64,000 nucleotides of DNA from Silvanigrella paludirubra (lineage in GTDB: Bacteria; Bdellovibrionota_B; Oligoflexia; Silvanigrellales; Silvanigrellaceae), in assembly GCF_009208775.1 (NCBI RefSeq), contig NZ_WFLM01000004.1:1-64000 (forward strand). The letters run 5' to 3'. The translations under genes and the position numbers were made by a program. How positions within the stretch are numbered: position 1 is the stretch's first letter; each line of letters starts with the position of its first letter. The notes under the pieces were generated by a model. That model ran no database searches. It saw only the letters and a program-made list of their open reading frames with translations, and was not told the origin of the DNA. Below, in pieces: positions 56,796-64,000 of this stretch.

Positions 56796-59700
56796 TTATT
56801 GGATTTCACGCACATCGCGTTGAAGATCATCAAGACTGATTTCACTTTCATCACGAATAAGGCTGACATCCAAAGCAAGCGATTGCATTTCTTTGACAAG
56901 AACGTTGAAGGACTCTGGTAATCCAGGGAGCATCATGTTTTCGCCTTTTACAACTGCTTCGTACATTTTTGTACGACCTGCGATGTCATCTGATTTCACA
57001 GTTAAGAACTCTTGAAGCGTATAAGCTGCTCCATAGGCTTCCATCGCCCACACTTCCATTTCTCCAAGACGCTGACCACCAAATTGTGCTTTACCACCAA
57101 GAGGTTGTTGCGTAACGAGACTGTAAGGCCCAATAGAACGAGCATGGATTTTTTCATCAACTAAGTGATGTAGACGAAGGACATACATGACACCAACTGT
57201 TACTTGGCGGTTGAATTTTTCACCTGTACGGCCGTCGTATAAAGTAACTTGTCCAGAACGATCGAGATCGGCAAGTTCAAGGTATTTGAAGATTTCTTCT
57301 TCTTCGGCGCCATCAAACACGGGGTTTGATAACGTAACACCTTCTTTATACTTACGAACAAACTGACGTAGTTCTTCGTTTGAACAAGATTTTACAAATT
57401 CGTGTACAGAAGGATCATCCCATACTTTGCAAATATATTCTTCAAGTTCTTTACGAGGAGCTGCTTTGTCCAACATTTCATTGATTTTAAGACCAATTCC
57501 GCGTGCTGCCCAGCCAAAGTGCGTTTCCATAATTTGGCCGATGTTCATACGTGAAGGAACCCCAAGAGGGCTCAATACGATATCAACAGGCTGACCATTT
57601 TCGAGGTAAGGCATATCTTCGATTGGAACAATTTTAGAAATAACCCCTTTGTTACCGTGACGACCCGCTAGTTTATCACCAACTTGAAGACGACGTTTAA
57701 TCGCAACATATACTTTCACCATTTTGATAACGCCTGGTGGAAGTTCATCACCACGTTTTGCACGAGCTATTTGGGATTCTGTCATTTCACGAACGAGAGC
57801 GATTTTTTCGTTCATGGATTTTTTGATTTTAGCTAATAGCGCACTTTTATCTGAGCTAATTACTTCAAGTGATTTAATTTGCTCAATTGTCATGCCAGCA
57901 AAAGCTTCTTTGTGAATTTTTTCACCAGAGGAAACTTTATAAACATGTCCTTCATGTTTTGTTTCAAAACTAACAGCAGCAGTTTCATCTACAAAAAGTG
58001 TTTCTAATTTTTCAACAGTAGATTTGCGGATGATTTGAATACGATCGCGCTCATCTTTTTTGAGTTTAGAAATTTCTTGTTCTTGAACTTGGATCATACG
58101 GCTATCAAGTTCTGCACCTTCACGAGAGAATACTTTAGCTCCAATAACCGTTCCTTGAACTCCTGGTGGAACACGAAGGGAGGTATCACGAACATCGGCC
58201 GCTTTTTCACCGAAAATTGCGCGGAGAAGTTTTTCTTCAGGTGTAAGTTGTGTTTCTGCTTTTGGAGTTAGTTTACCAACGAGGATGTCTCCCGGTTTTA
58301 CTTCGGCTCCAATGCGAACAACACCAGCGTCGTCGAGATCTTTTAAGGATTCATCGCTGACGTTTGGAATATCAGAAGTAATTTCTTCTTTTCCTAGTTT
58401 TGTATCACGGCTAATACATTCAAATTCTTGGATGTAAACAGATGTGTAGAGATCTTCACGAACAATACGTTCTGAAACAACGATACCATCTTCGTAGTTG
58501 TAACCATTCCAAGGAAGGAATGCCACGACCACGTTTTGGCCAAGAGCTAGTTCGCCCATTTCTGTAGCAAAACCGTCTGCAATGATGTCGCCTTTTTCAA
58601 CCTTATCGCCAACTTTTACAATTGGTTTTTGGTTAACGCAGGTATCCACGTTTGATCTTGTAAATTTAACAAGAGTGTAGATATCCACTTCCGATGCCAC
58701 TTCAGTTACATCCGAAGAAACTTCGTTTGCTTTAATCACAACGCGTTCTGCATCCACAGAAATAACAGTACCAGCACGACGAGAAACCACAGTTACGCCA
58801 GAATCGGCAGCAACCGTACGTTCCATGCCTGTACCAATAAGCGGCGCTTTTGTGCGAAGCAAAGGCAGGCCTTGGCGTTGCATATTGGCACCCATGAGGG
58901 CACGGTGGGCATCGTCATTTTGAAGGAATGGAATTAAGGAAGCTGCAACAGAAACCGCTTGGTTGGTTGCCACGTCCATTAAGTCTACTTCTTCCGCTGT
59001 GTAGATGTTGGTTTCGCCAGAACTACGCGCGTTTAATAGGTCGTTTGAATTAATTTTATTTTCGTGGTCAGGATATATACGCGCTTGCGCAATAACATGG
59101 TCACGCCATTCGTCTGTAGATGAGTAATAACGAACTTCATCCATAGGAAGACGATCGGTAACGGTACGGTATGGAGTTTCGATAAATCCATATTTGTTAA
59201 CTTGTGCAAAAGAAGCAAGAGAAACGATAAGACCAATGTTTGGACCTTCCGGCGTTTCAATTGGACAAATACGACCGTAATGTGTTGGGTGAACGTCACG
59301 GACTTCGAAGCCAGCTCTTTCACGGGAAAGACCACCAGGCCCGAGGGCTGAAAGACGACGTTTATGATAAACTTCCGCTAATGGGTTTGTTTGATCCATA
59401 AACTGACTCAACTGAGAAGAACCAAAAAATTCTTTAACAACTGCAGTAACAGGTTTTGCATTCACGAGATCGTGAGGCATTAAACTGTCGAGATCTTGAA
59501 GTTGTAAGCGCTCTTTAATTGCTCTTTCAATACGAGTTAAACCAATACGATATTGATTTTCAAGTAACTCACCAACGGCACGTACACGACGGTTGCCAAG
59601 GTGGTCAATGTCATCCACTTTGATTTTTCCGCTACGGACATCGAGAAGACGTTTAACTGTCCCAATGATATCTTCGCGAGTTAATGTGCGATAATCAATG

Positions 59701-60968
59701 TCGATAGTAAGATCGAGTTTTTCATTTAATTTTAAACGACCCACTCTTGATAAGTCATATCTGTCTTTTTCAAAAAATAAATTTTGAAAGAGGTTACTTG
59801 CGTTTTCGAGTGTGGGTGGATCTCCCGGACGCATTCTGCGGTAAATTTCAAGAAGAGCTTCTTCTGTGTTTAGGGTTTTATCAACCATAAGTGTGTCACG
59901 GAAAGAAGAGTCCACGTTAAGATCATCAATAAATAAAATTTGGAATGATGTTATGCCTCTTAGCATAATTGCTTCCAAGATTTTTTCAGAGATGTCTGTG
60001 TTTATTGGAAATAAAACTTCGCCAGTATCGTCATCGATAATGTCTTGGCCAATCACTTTTCCAATAAGTTCTTCTTGTGGGAAGTGAAGTTCTACAACCC
60101 CAGCAGCTTTTAATTGTTTAATATGTAAAGCAGAAATTTTACGGTTGCGTTTTACAAGAGTATTGCTTGGATTTTTTGGATCCATAATATCTGTAGAAGC
60201 ACGTTGTCCGCGTAAACGATCGAGGTCTACTTTACGGAAAAATTGTCCATCACGATTGAGGATGGTTTCGCACTCATAAAAAGTGCCAAGCAATTCTTCT
60301 GTTGTATAACCAAGAGCCTTTAGTAAAACGGTAGCAGGCATTTTTCTGCGACGGTCAATACGGCAATAAAGGATATCTTTTGTGTCAAATTCAAAATCTA
60401 ACCAAGAACCACGGTAAGGAATTACGCGTGCATTGTATAGAAATTTACCTGAGGATAGTGTTTTGCCTTTGTCGTGATCAAAAAAGACGCCAGGAGAACG
60501 GTGAAGCTGTGAAACCACAACGCGCTCTGTACCATTTATGATAAATGTACCATTTTGAGTCATAAGAGGAATTTCACCAAAGTAAACTTCCTGCTCCTTG
60601 AACCCACGAATAGATTTTACACCTGTATCATGATCGACATCCCAAATAATGAGACGAATCAAAACCTTTACAGGCGCTGCATAAGTCATGCCTTTTGAGC
60701 GGCATTCTTCAACAGTATATTTTGGTTCATCTAGGGAATAACTGACGAATTCAACAGAAGCTGTTGCATCAAAATCTTGTACAGGAAATACGCTCTTAAA
60801 AACGCCCTGTAAGCCCGCTTCTATACGAGCATCTGCGGAATCTGTTCCTTGCAAGAATTCAGCGTACGACTTCTTTTGAATGTCAATTAGATTTGGCATT
60901 CCAATGATTGGTTTAACTTTAGCAAAAGTACGACGGTGACGGACGAAGCTTGATGCCAGATTGGCCAT
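56796..60968 (-). CDS. rpoB: DNA-directed RNA polymerase subunit beta
   Basis: This 1390-aa protein has the rifampicin-pocket region [37 protein letters not shown], with the residues usually tied to susceptibility (Asp, His, Ser) unchanged. It is followed by the fork region [23 protein letters not shown], and ends with the switch-3 region [22 protein letters not shown]. The length is proteobacterial. GAGG lies about 7 nt before the ATG. It starts 192 bp after rplL, with hairpins between. Confidence 0.98.
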   Translation of the reverse strand: MANLASSFVRHRRTFAKVKPIIGMPNLIDIQKKSYAEFLQGTDSADARIEAGLQGVFKSVFPVQDFDATASVEFVSYSLDEPKYTVEECRSKGMTYAAPVKVLIRLIIWDVDHDTGVKSIRGFKEQEVYFGEIPLMTQNGTFIINGTERVVVSQLHRSPGVFFDHDKGKTLSSGKFLYNARVIPYRGSWLDFEFDTKDILYCRIDRRRKMPATVLLKALGYTTEELLGTFYECETILNRDGQFFRKVDLDRLRGQRASTDIMDPKNPSNTLVKRNRKISALHIKQLKAAGVVELHFPQEELIGKVIGQDIIDDDTGEVLFPINTDISEKILEAIMLRGITSFQILFIDDLNVDSSFRDTLMVDKTLNTEEALLEIYRRMRPGDPPTLENASNLFQNLFFEKDRYDLSRVGRLKLNEKLDLTIDIDYRTLTREDIIGTVKRLLDVRSGKIKVDDIDHLGNRRVRAVGELLENQYRIGLTRIERAIKERLQLQDLDSLMPHDLVNAKPVTAVVKEFFGSSQLSQFMDQTNPLAEVYHKRRLSALGPGGLSRERAGFEVRDVHPTHYGRICPIETPEGPNIGLIVSLASFAQVNKYGFIETPYRTVTDRLPMDEVRYYSSTDEWRDHVIAQARIYPDHENKINSNDLLNARSSGETNIYTAEEVDLMDVATNQAVSVAASLIPFLQNDDAHRALMGANMQRQGLPLLRTKAPLIGTGMERTVAADSGVTVVSRRAGTVISVDAERVVIKANEVSSDVTEVASEVDIYTLVKFTRSNVDTCVNQKPIVKVGDKVEKGDIIADGFATEMGELALGQNVVVAFLPWNGYNYEDGIVVSERIVREDLYTSVYIQEFECISRDTKLGKEEITSDIPNVSDESLKDLDDAGVVRIGAEVKPGDILVGKLTPKAETQLTPEEKLLRAIFGEKAADVRDTSLRVPPGVQGTVIGAKVFSREGAELDSRMIQVQEQEISKLKKDERDRIQIIRKSTVEKLETLFVDETAAVSFETKHEGHVYKVSSGEKIHKEAFAGMTIEQIKSLEVISSDKSALLAKIKKSMNEKIALVREMTESQIARAKRGDELPPGVIKMVKVYVAIKRRLQVGDKLAGRHGNKGVISKIVPIEDMPYLENGQPVDIVLSPLGVPSRMNIGQIMETHFGWAARGIGLKINEMLDKAAPRKELEEYICKVWDDPSVHEFVKSCSNEELRQFVRKYKEGVTLSNPVFDGAEEEEIFKYLELADLDRSGQVTLYDGRTGEKFNRQVTVGVMYVLRLHHLVDEKIHARSIGPYSLVTQQPLGGKAQFGGQRLGEMEVWAMEAYGAAYTLQEFLTVKSDDIAGRTKMYEAVVKGENMMLPGLPESFNVLVKEMQSLALDVSLIRDESEISLDDLQRDVREIQ

Positions 60969-61025
60969 ATTGAGTCCTCTGCGTAAGAAAGAAAGGATAC
61001 AAATATAAGATTGCTAAATTGTGTG

Positions 61026-61065
61026 GTGTGCATCAAATGGCATACCATACGTGAGCACAGCACAC
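61026..61065 (-). promoter_or_regulatory. Inverted repeat in the rpoB leader
   Basis: GTGTGC (61026-61031) and GCACAC (61060-61065) are perfect arms around an inner ATGG-4-CCAT palindrome. It is probably an mRNA hairpin just before rpoB; a protein site is the alternative. Confidence 0.35.
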
Positions 61066-61085
61066 AATATTTGCACAACAGCAAA

Positions 61086-61122
61086 AGTCAAGCCATAGAA
61101 CGTACTGTTCAATAGCTTGACT
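61086..61122 (-). terminator. Hairpin between rplL and rpoB (attenuator or RNase III site)
   Basis: The outer stem AGTCAAGC / GCTTGACT and inner stem GAAC / GTTC make a long interrupted hairpin, followed by TTTTGC on the minus strand. In E. coli the same spot carries an attenuator and an RNase III site that lower rpoB relative to rplL. Confidence 0.55.
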
Positions 61123-61160
61123 CTTAAGCTAATAAGACTGGGAAAACAGCAAAGTTAAAA

Positions 61161-61532
61161 TTACTTAACTTCGATTGTTGCGCCAACAGCTGTAAGCTTT
61201 TTCTTGATTTCTTCAGATTCAGCTTTAGTAACGCCAGCTTTAAGGGATTTAGGAGCGCCTTCAACTAGATCTTTAGCTTCTTTAAGACCAAGACCAGTAA
61301 TAGCACGAACTTCCTTAATTACGTCAAGTTTTTTGTCGCCAGAAGCTTTAAGAATTACTTCGAATTCTGTTTGTTCAGCAGCAGCAGCAGCAGGAGCAGC
61401 TGCCATCATAGCAACTGGAGCAGCAGCGGATACGCCAAATTTGTCTTCTAATTCTTTAACAAGCTCAGCAGCTTGAATAAGAGTAAGGTTTTCGATGTAA
61501 GAAATAAATTGTTCTTTAGTAATAGTAGACAT
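61161..61532 (-). CDS. rplL: 50S ribosomal protein L7/L12
   Basis: This 123-aa protein has the dimerising N-terminus, an Ala-rich hinge ([14 protein letters not shown], about 37-50) and the globular C-terminus [39 protein letters not shown]. It forms the stalk that recruits translation factors. It lies 81 bp after rplJ, in the usual rplJL pair. Confidence 0.98.
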   Translation of the reverse strand: MSTITKEQFISYIENLTLIQAAELVKELEDKFGVSAAAPVAMMAAAPAAAAAEQTEFEVILKASGDKKLDVIKEVRAITGLGLKEAKDLVEGAPKSLKAGVTKAESEEIKKKLTAVGATIEVK

Positions 61533-61613
61533 TGTCAGTCCTTTAAAAAATTAAGTTTCATAGCGAAACTATTAGATTAAACACAAAATAAATACGCAAT
61601 CGGGCAATCGTTA

Positions 61614-62132
61614 TTAACCGGCTTTTTTCTCTTTAATGGCGTTAAGAACTTGAACCAAGTTTCTAGGAACACCATTGAGTACGTTGAGAAGTCCACGGTG
61701 TGGAGCAACCATAGTACCGATAAGTTGGCCAAGAAGTACTTCGCGTGAAGGTAAAGAAGCGAGTTTTTCAACAGAAGCTGGAGTTAATAAGGATTTCTCC
61801 ATATAACCGCCAACGATTTTGAGTTTCTCAAATTTCTTTGCGGATTCAGAAAATACTTTAGCAGCGGCAGCAGCATCACCATAAGCAAAAACAACGCCTG
61901 TTTGGCCTTTGAAAAGTTCAGAGATTACATTTTCGTCTCTACCTTCAACAGCTTTTTGAGCAATTGTATTTTTTACTACGTGAAAATCTGCTTGGACTGC
62001 TTTGAGTTCACGACGCATTGCCGTAAGCTCTTCAACTGTCATCCCTGAGTAATTAGCTAGGAACACAGCACCAGATTTGTCGAGTGCTTGAACAACACTT
62101 TCGCGCCACTGGAGTTTAGCGTTACGATCCAA
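61614..62132 (-). CDS. rplJ: 50S ribosomal protein L10
   Basis: This 172-aa protein has AVFLANYSGMTVEELTAMRRELKAVQADFHVVKNTIAQKAV and a C-terminal helix that anchors L7/L12. The start codon is TTG at 62132, with the strong Shine-Dalgarno GGGGAGG 7 nt upstream. It follows a 147-bp leader after rplA, where L10-L12 autoregulation would act. Confidence 0.96.
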   Translation of the reverse strand: MDRNAKLQWRESVVQALDKSGAVFLANYSGMTVEELTAMRRELKAVQADFHVVKNTIAQKAVEGRDENVISELFKGQTGVVFAYGDAAAAAKVFSESAKKFEKLKIVGGYMEKSLLTPASVEKLASLPSREVLLGQLIGTMVAPHRGLLNVLNGVPRNLVQVLNAIKEKKAG

Positions 62133-62279
62133 GAGAGTGCCTCCCCTAAGTTATTCGTATTCCCACAGGCAAAATGGAATTACGAGGTTGATAAACCGCA
62201 GGGGTCAAAGTCTATGCGGGATTTATATGATTGCACAATCGCAATATTACCAGCAGTCTTAGACCCTTACGAAACGAAA
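62133..62279 (-). promoter_or_regulatory. Probable ribosomal protein L10 leader
   Basis: This 147-bp spacer between rplA and rplJ ends in GGGGAGG and has a helix with unpaired GA-rich asymmetry (CCGCATAGAC...CCCTGCGG), reminiscent of the kink-turn target of L10 in rplJ leaders. The call rests on position and that motif only; no covariance search was done. Confidence 0.45.
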
Positions 62280-62978
62280 TTAAACTTTATATTCAGCTGG
62301 ATCTACGCAAACAGAAGGGCTCATTGTGGAGCTTACATACACAGATTTAATGTATGTTCCTTTTGCTGCAGCAGGTTTTGCTTTAACAATAGCATCAATA
62401 AATGCTTTTGTATTTTCTTCGATTTTTTTAGAGTCAAAAGAAACTTTTCCAACAGGTGCTTGAATAATTCCGGCTTTATTTACCTTGAATTCTACGCGGC
62501 CTGCTTTTGCTTCTTTAACTGCATTTTTAAGATCTTGTGTAACTGTACCAACTTTTGGGTTTGGCATAAGTCCACGAGGAGCAAGGATACGTCCAAGACG
62601 TCCCACAACACCCATCATGTCTGGAGTTGCAATAGCTGCTTCGAAATCGAGCCAGCCACCTTGAATTTTTTGAGCAAGATCGTCACCACCAACAAAATCA
62701 GCACCAGCTTCTTCTGCTTCGCGGATTTTTTCGCCCTTAGCAAATACTAAAACGCGCACCTTTTTGCCAAGGCCATGAGGAAGAACGACAGCGCCACGAA
62801 CGTTTTGGTCAGCGTGACGTGGGTCAACGCCGAGATTCATAGCAACTTCAACTGTTTCGTCGAATTTTGCATATGAAATATCTTTAAGAAGCTGGCTTGC
62901 TTCGTTCAGATTATAAGACTTGCTAGGATTTACTTTAGCGCTAGCAGCCTTTAATTTCTTACTAATTTTTCTTGCCAT
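62280..62978 (-). CDS. rplA: 50S ribosomal protein L1
   Basis: This 232-aa protein has [36 protein letters not shown] and [20 protein letters not shown], the L1 signatures. L1 forms the mobile stalk at the E site and in E. coli represses its own operon. It lies 52 bp after rplK. Confidence 0.98.
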   Translation of the reverse strand: MARKISKKLKAASAKVNPSKSYNLNEASQLLKDISYAKFDETVEVAMNLGVDPRHADQNVRGAVVLPHGLGKKVRVLVFAKGEKIREAEEAGADFVGGDDLAQKIQGGWLDFEAAIATPDMMGVVGRLGRILAPRGLMPNPKVGTVTQDLKNAVKEAKAGRVEFKVNKAGIIQAPVGKVSFDSKKIEENTKAFIDAIVKAKPAAAKGTYIKSVYVSSTMSPSVCVDPAEYKV

Positions 62979-63030
62979 AATGATTTTCCTTTGAGGTAAA
63001 TCGGCTTATAAAGGCCTCCCTCTAAAAAAT

Positions 63031-63456
63031 TTAACCTTTGATTTCTAGACCCATGGAGCGTGCAGAACCTTTGATAAGTTTCTTAGCAGCTTCAATATCG
63101 TAGCAGTTCAAGTCTGGAAGTTTGATTTTCGCAATTTCTTCAACTTGTTTTTCTGTTACAGAACCAGCAATTGCTTTACCTGGAGTTTTACTTGCTGACT
63201 CAATTTTTGCAGCCTTTTTAAGTAAGTTACTTGCAGGGGAAGTTTTTGTGATAAATGTAAATGATTTATCAGAGTAAACAGTGATTACTGTAGGAAGAAC
63301 TTCACCAGCTTGTTTTTGTGTACGAGCGTTGAATTCTTTTACAAACATCGCAATGTTTACACCACGTTGTCCAAGAGCTGGACCAACGGGAGGCGCAGCA
63401 GTCGCTTGAGCGCCTTTGATCTGGAGCTTAATAAGCCCTGTGATTTTTTTAGCCAT
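63031..63456 (-). CDS. rplK: 50S ribosomal protein L11
   Basis: This 141-aa protein has [39 protein letters not shown] and the C-terminal [26 protein letters not shown]11 binds the GTPase-associated rRNA. It is the first gene of the rplKAJL-rpoBC cluster; nusG and secE, usually just upstream, are absent and etfA lies there instead. Confidence 0.98.
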   Translation of the reverse strand: MAKKITGLIKLQIKGAQATAAPPVGPALGQRGVNIAMFVKEFNARTQKQAGEVLPTVITVYSDKSFTFITKTSPASNLLKKAAKIESASKTPGKAIAGSVTEKQVEEIAKIKLPDLNCYDIEAAKKLIKGSARSMGLEIKG

Positions 63457-63485
63457 TGTACTTTCCTCATATAATATAGCAATCA

Positions 63486-63510
63486 GCCCAAAAAAAGGTG
63501 CGCTTTGGGC
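63486..63510 (-). promoter_or_regulatory. Hairpin in the rplK leader
   Basis: GCCCAAA and TTTGGGC form a 7-bp stem with an 11-nt loop, 30-54 bp before the rplK ATG. It may be part of an L1- or L11-controlled leader, or a terminator of the upstream etfA transcript. Confidence 0.35.
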
Positions 63511-63580
63511 GTGAATGCAAACCGATAATACATAATTTTAGGACTTGCAAGGAAAAAGGAAGGAAATAGGCGCTTTTGCC

Positions 63581-64000
63581 TTATTCAGTCATCTTCTTAA
63601 ATTCCCTTGTCAAGATAGGAACCGCTTGAAAAAGATCGGCCACAATGCCGTAATCTGCTTTTTGAAAAATAGGAGCATCGGCATCGGTGTTTATCGCTAC
63701 GATACATTTTGATGTACGCATACCAGATAAGTGTTGAATGGATCCAGAAATTCCACAAGCAACATATAAATTAGGATTTACCGTTTTACCTGTTTGACCC
63801 ACTTGCATGTCGTAAGGCGCGTACCCAGAATCGACTGCGGCGCGAGAAGCTCCTACAGAACCATGAACAACATCAGCACATTCAAAAAGAATTTTAAAGT
63901 TGTCTTTATTAGCAATCGCTCTTCCGCCAGAAACAATAATACTTGCTTCTGTGAGATCGGGACGTTCACTGGATCCTTTACGAACTTCTACCACTTTAGC
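63581..64000 (-). CDS. etfA: Electron transfer flavoprotein subunit alpha (C-terminal part)
   Basis: At least the last 139 residues are present; the reading frame is open to the window edge, so the start lies outside. The FAD-binding domain is clear: [65 protein letters not shown], and [20 protein letters not shown]. EtfAB carries electrons from acyl-CoA and other dehydrogenases to the quinone pool. The rplK gene starts 124 bp downstream on the same strand. Confidence 0.95.
   Translation of the reverse strand, partial: AKVVEVRKGSSERPDLTEASIIVSGGRAIANKDNFKILFECADVVHGSVGASRAAVDSGYAPYDMQVGQTGKTVNPNLYVACGISGSIQHLSGMRTSKCIVAINTDADAPIFQKADYGIVADLFQAVPILTREFKKMTE

Overview
This window reads as chromosomal DNA of a Gram-negative, AT-rich proteobacterium-like organism. 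Several things point that way. RpoB (1390 aa) and RpoC (1397 aa) have proteobacterial lengths. rpsU-dnaG-rpoD form the macromolecular synthesis operon. There are several secreted or lipid-anchored proteins, an Ohr/OhrR pair, and histidine kinases with an HDxRQP-type H-box. Low GC, many lineage-specific low-complexity extensions on core proteins and unusual ribosomal gene arrangements make a Bdellovibrionota/Oligoflexia (Silvanigrella-like) origin my best guess. That is inference from sequence style, not a database result.

Layout. (1) 1-191: the 3' end of an rRNA operon, with a 5S gene and its terminator. (2) 349-5937: very AT-rich accessory genes: a GNAT acetyltransferase, a secreted or lipid-anchored protein, and a periplasmic peptide-binding protein followed directly by a membrane hybrid histidine kinase with two receiver domains. 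(3) 6158-13516: a complete type I restriction-modification operon, hsdM-hsdS-hsdR, ending in a YgjP-type metallopeptidase gene. (4) 13558-17238, minus strand: two YdcZ-type half-transporters, then a D-lactate/2-hydroxyacid dehydrogenase split into two overlapping genes. (5) 17616-23749: rpsU, dnaG and rpoD. (6) 23875-38252: a mixed metabolic, stress and signalling region: a B12-binding protein, folB, rocD, rho, two lipoproteins, katG, a DOPA-dioxygenase-like protein, ohr/ohrR, a CheY-CheC-histidine kinase operon and yjdM. (7) 38371-63456, minus strand: a near-continuous ribosomal/RNA polymerase supercluster, rplKAJL-rpoBC-S10-spc-alpha, with secY, adk and infA. (8) 63581-64000: the C-terminal part of etfA, running off the window.

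Most notable observations. The DnaG primase (1031 codons) appears to carry two copies of the primase RNA-polymerase/TOPRIM core. The first copy has lost its metal-binding acidic residues and the second is intact. Core information-processing proteins are repeatedly decorated: about 385 low-complexity residues precede the conserved part of RpoD, about 195 precede Rho, and IF-1 has a tandem 11-residue charged repeat. In the ribosomal cluster rplX (L24) and rpsD (S4) are absent from their usual slots, and rpsL-rpsG-fusA-tuf do not separate rpoC from rpsJ. rpoA-rplQ has been cut off from rpsM-rpsK by a terminator and a 439-bp structured intergenic region. A shared 12-bp motif upstream of both ohr and ohrR is a good OhrR operator candidate.

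No tRNA gene, CRISPR array, insertion sequence or prophage was recognised.
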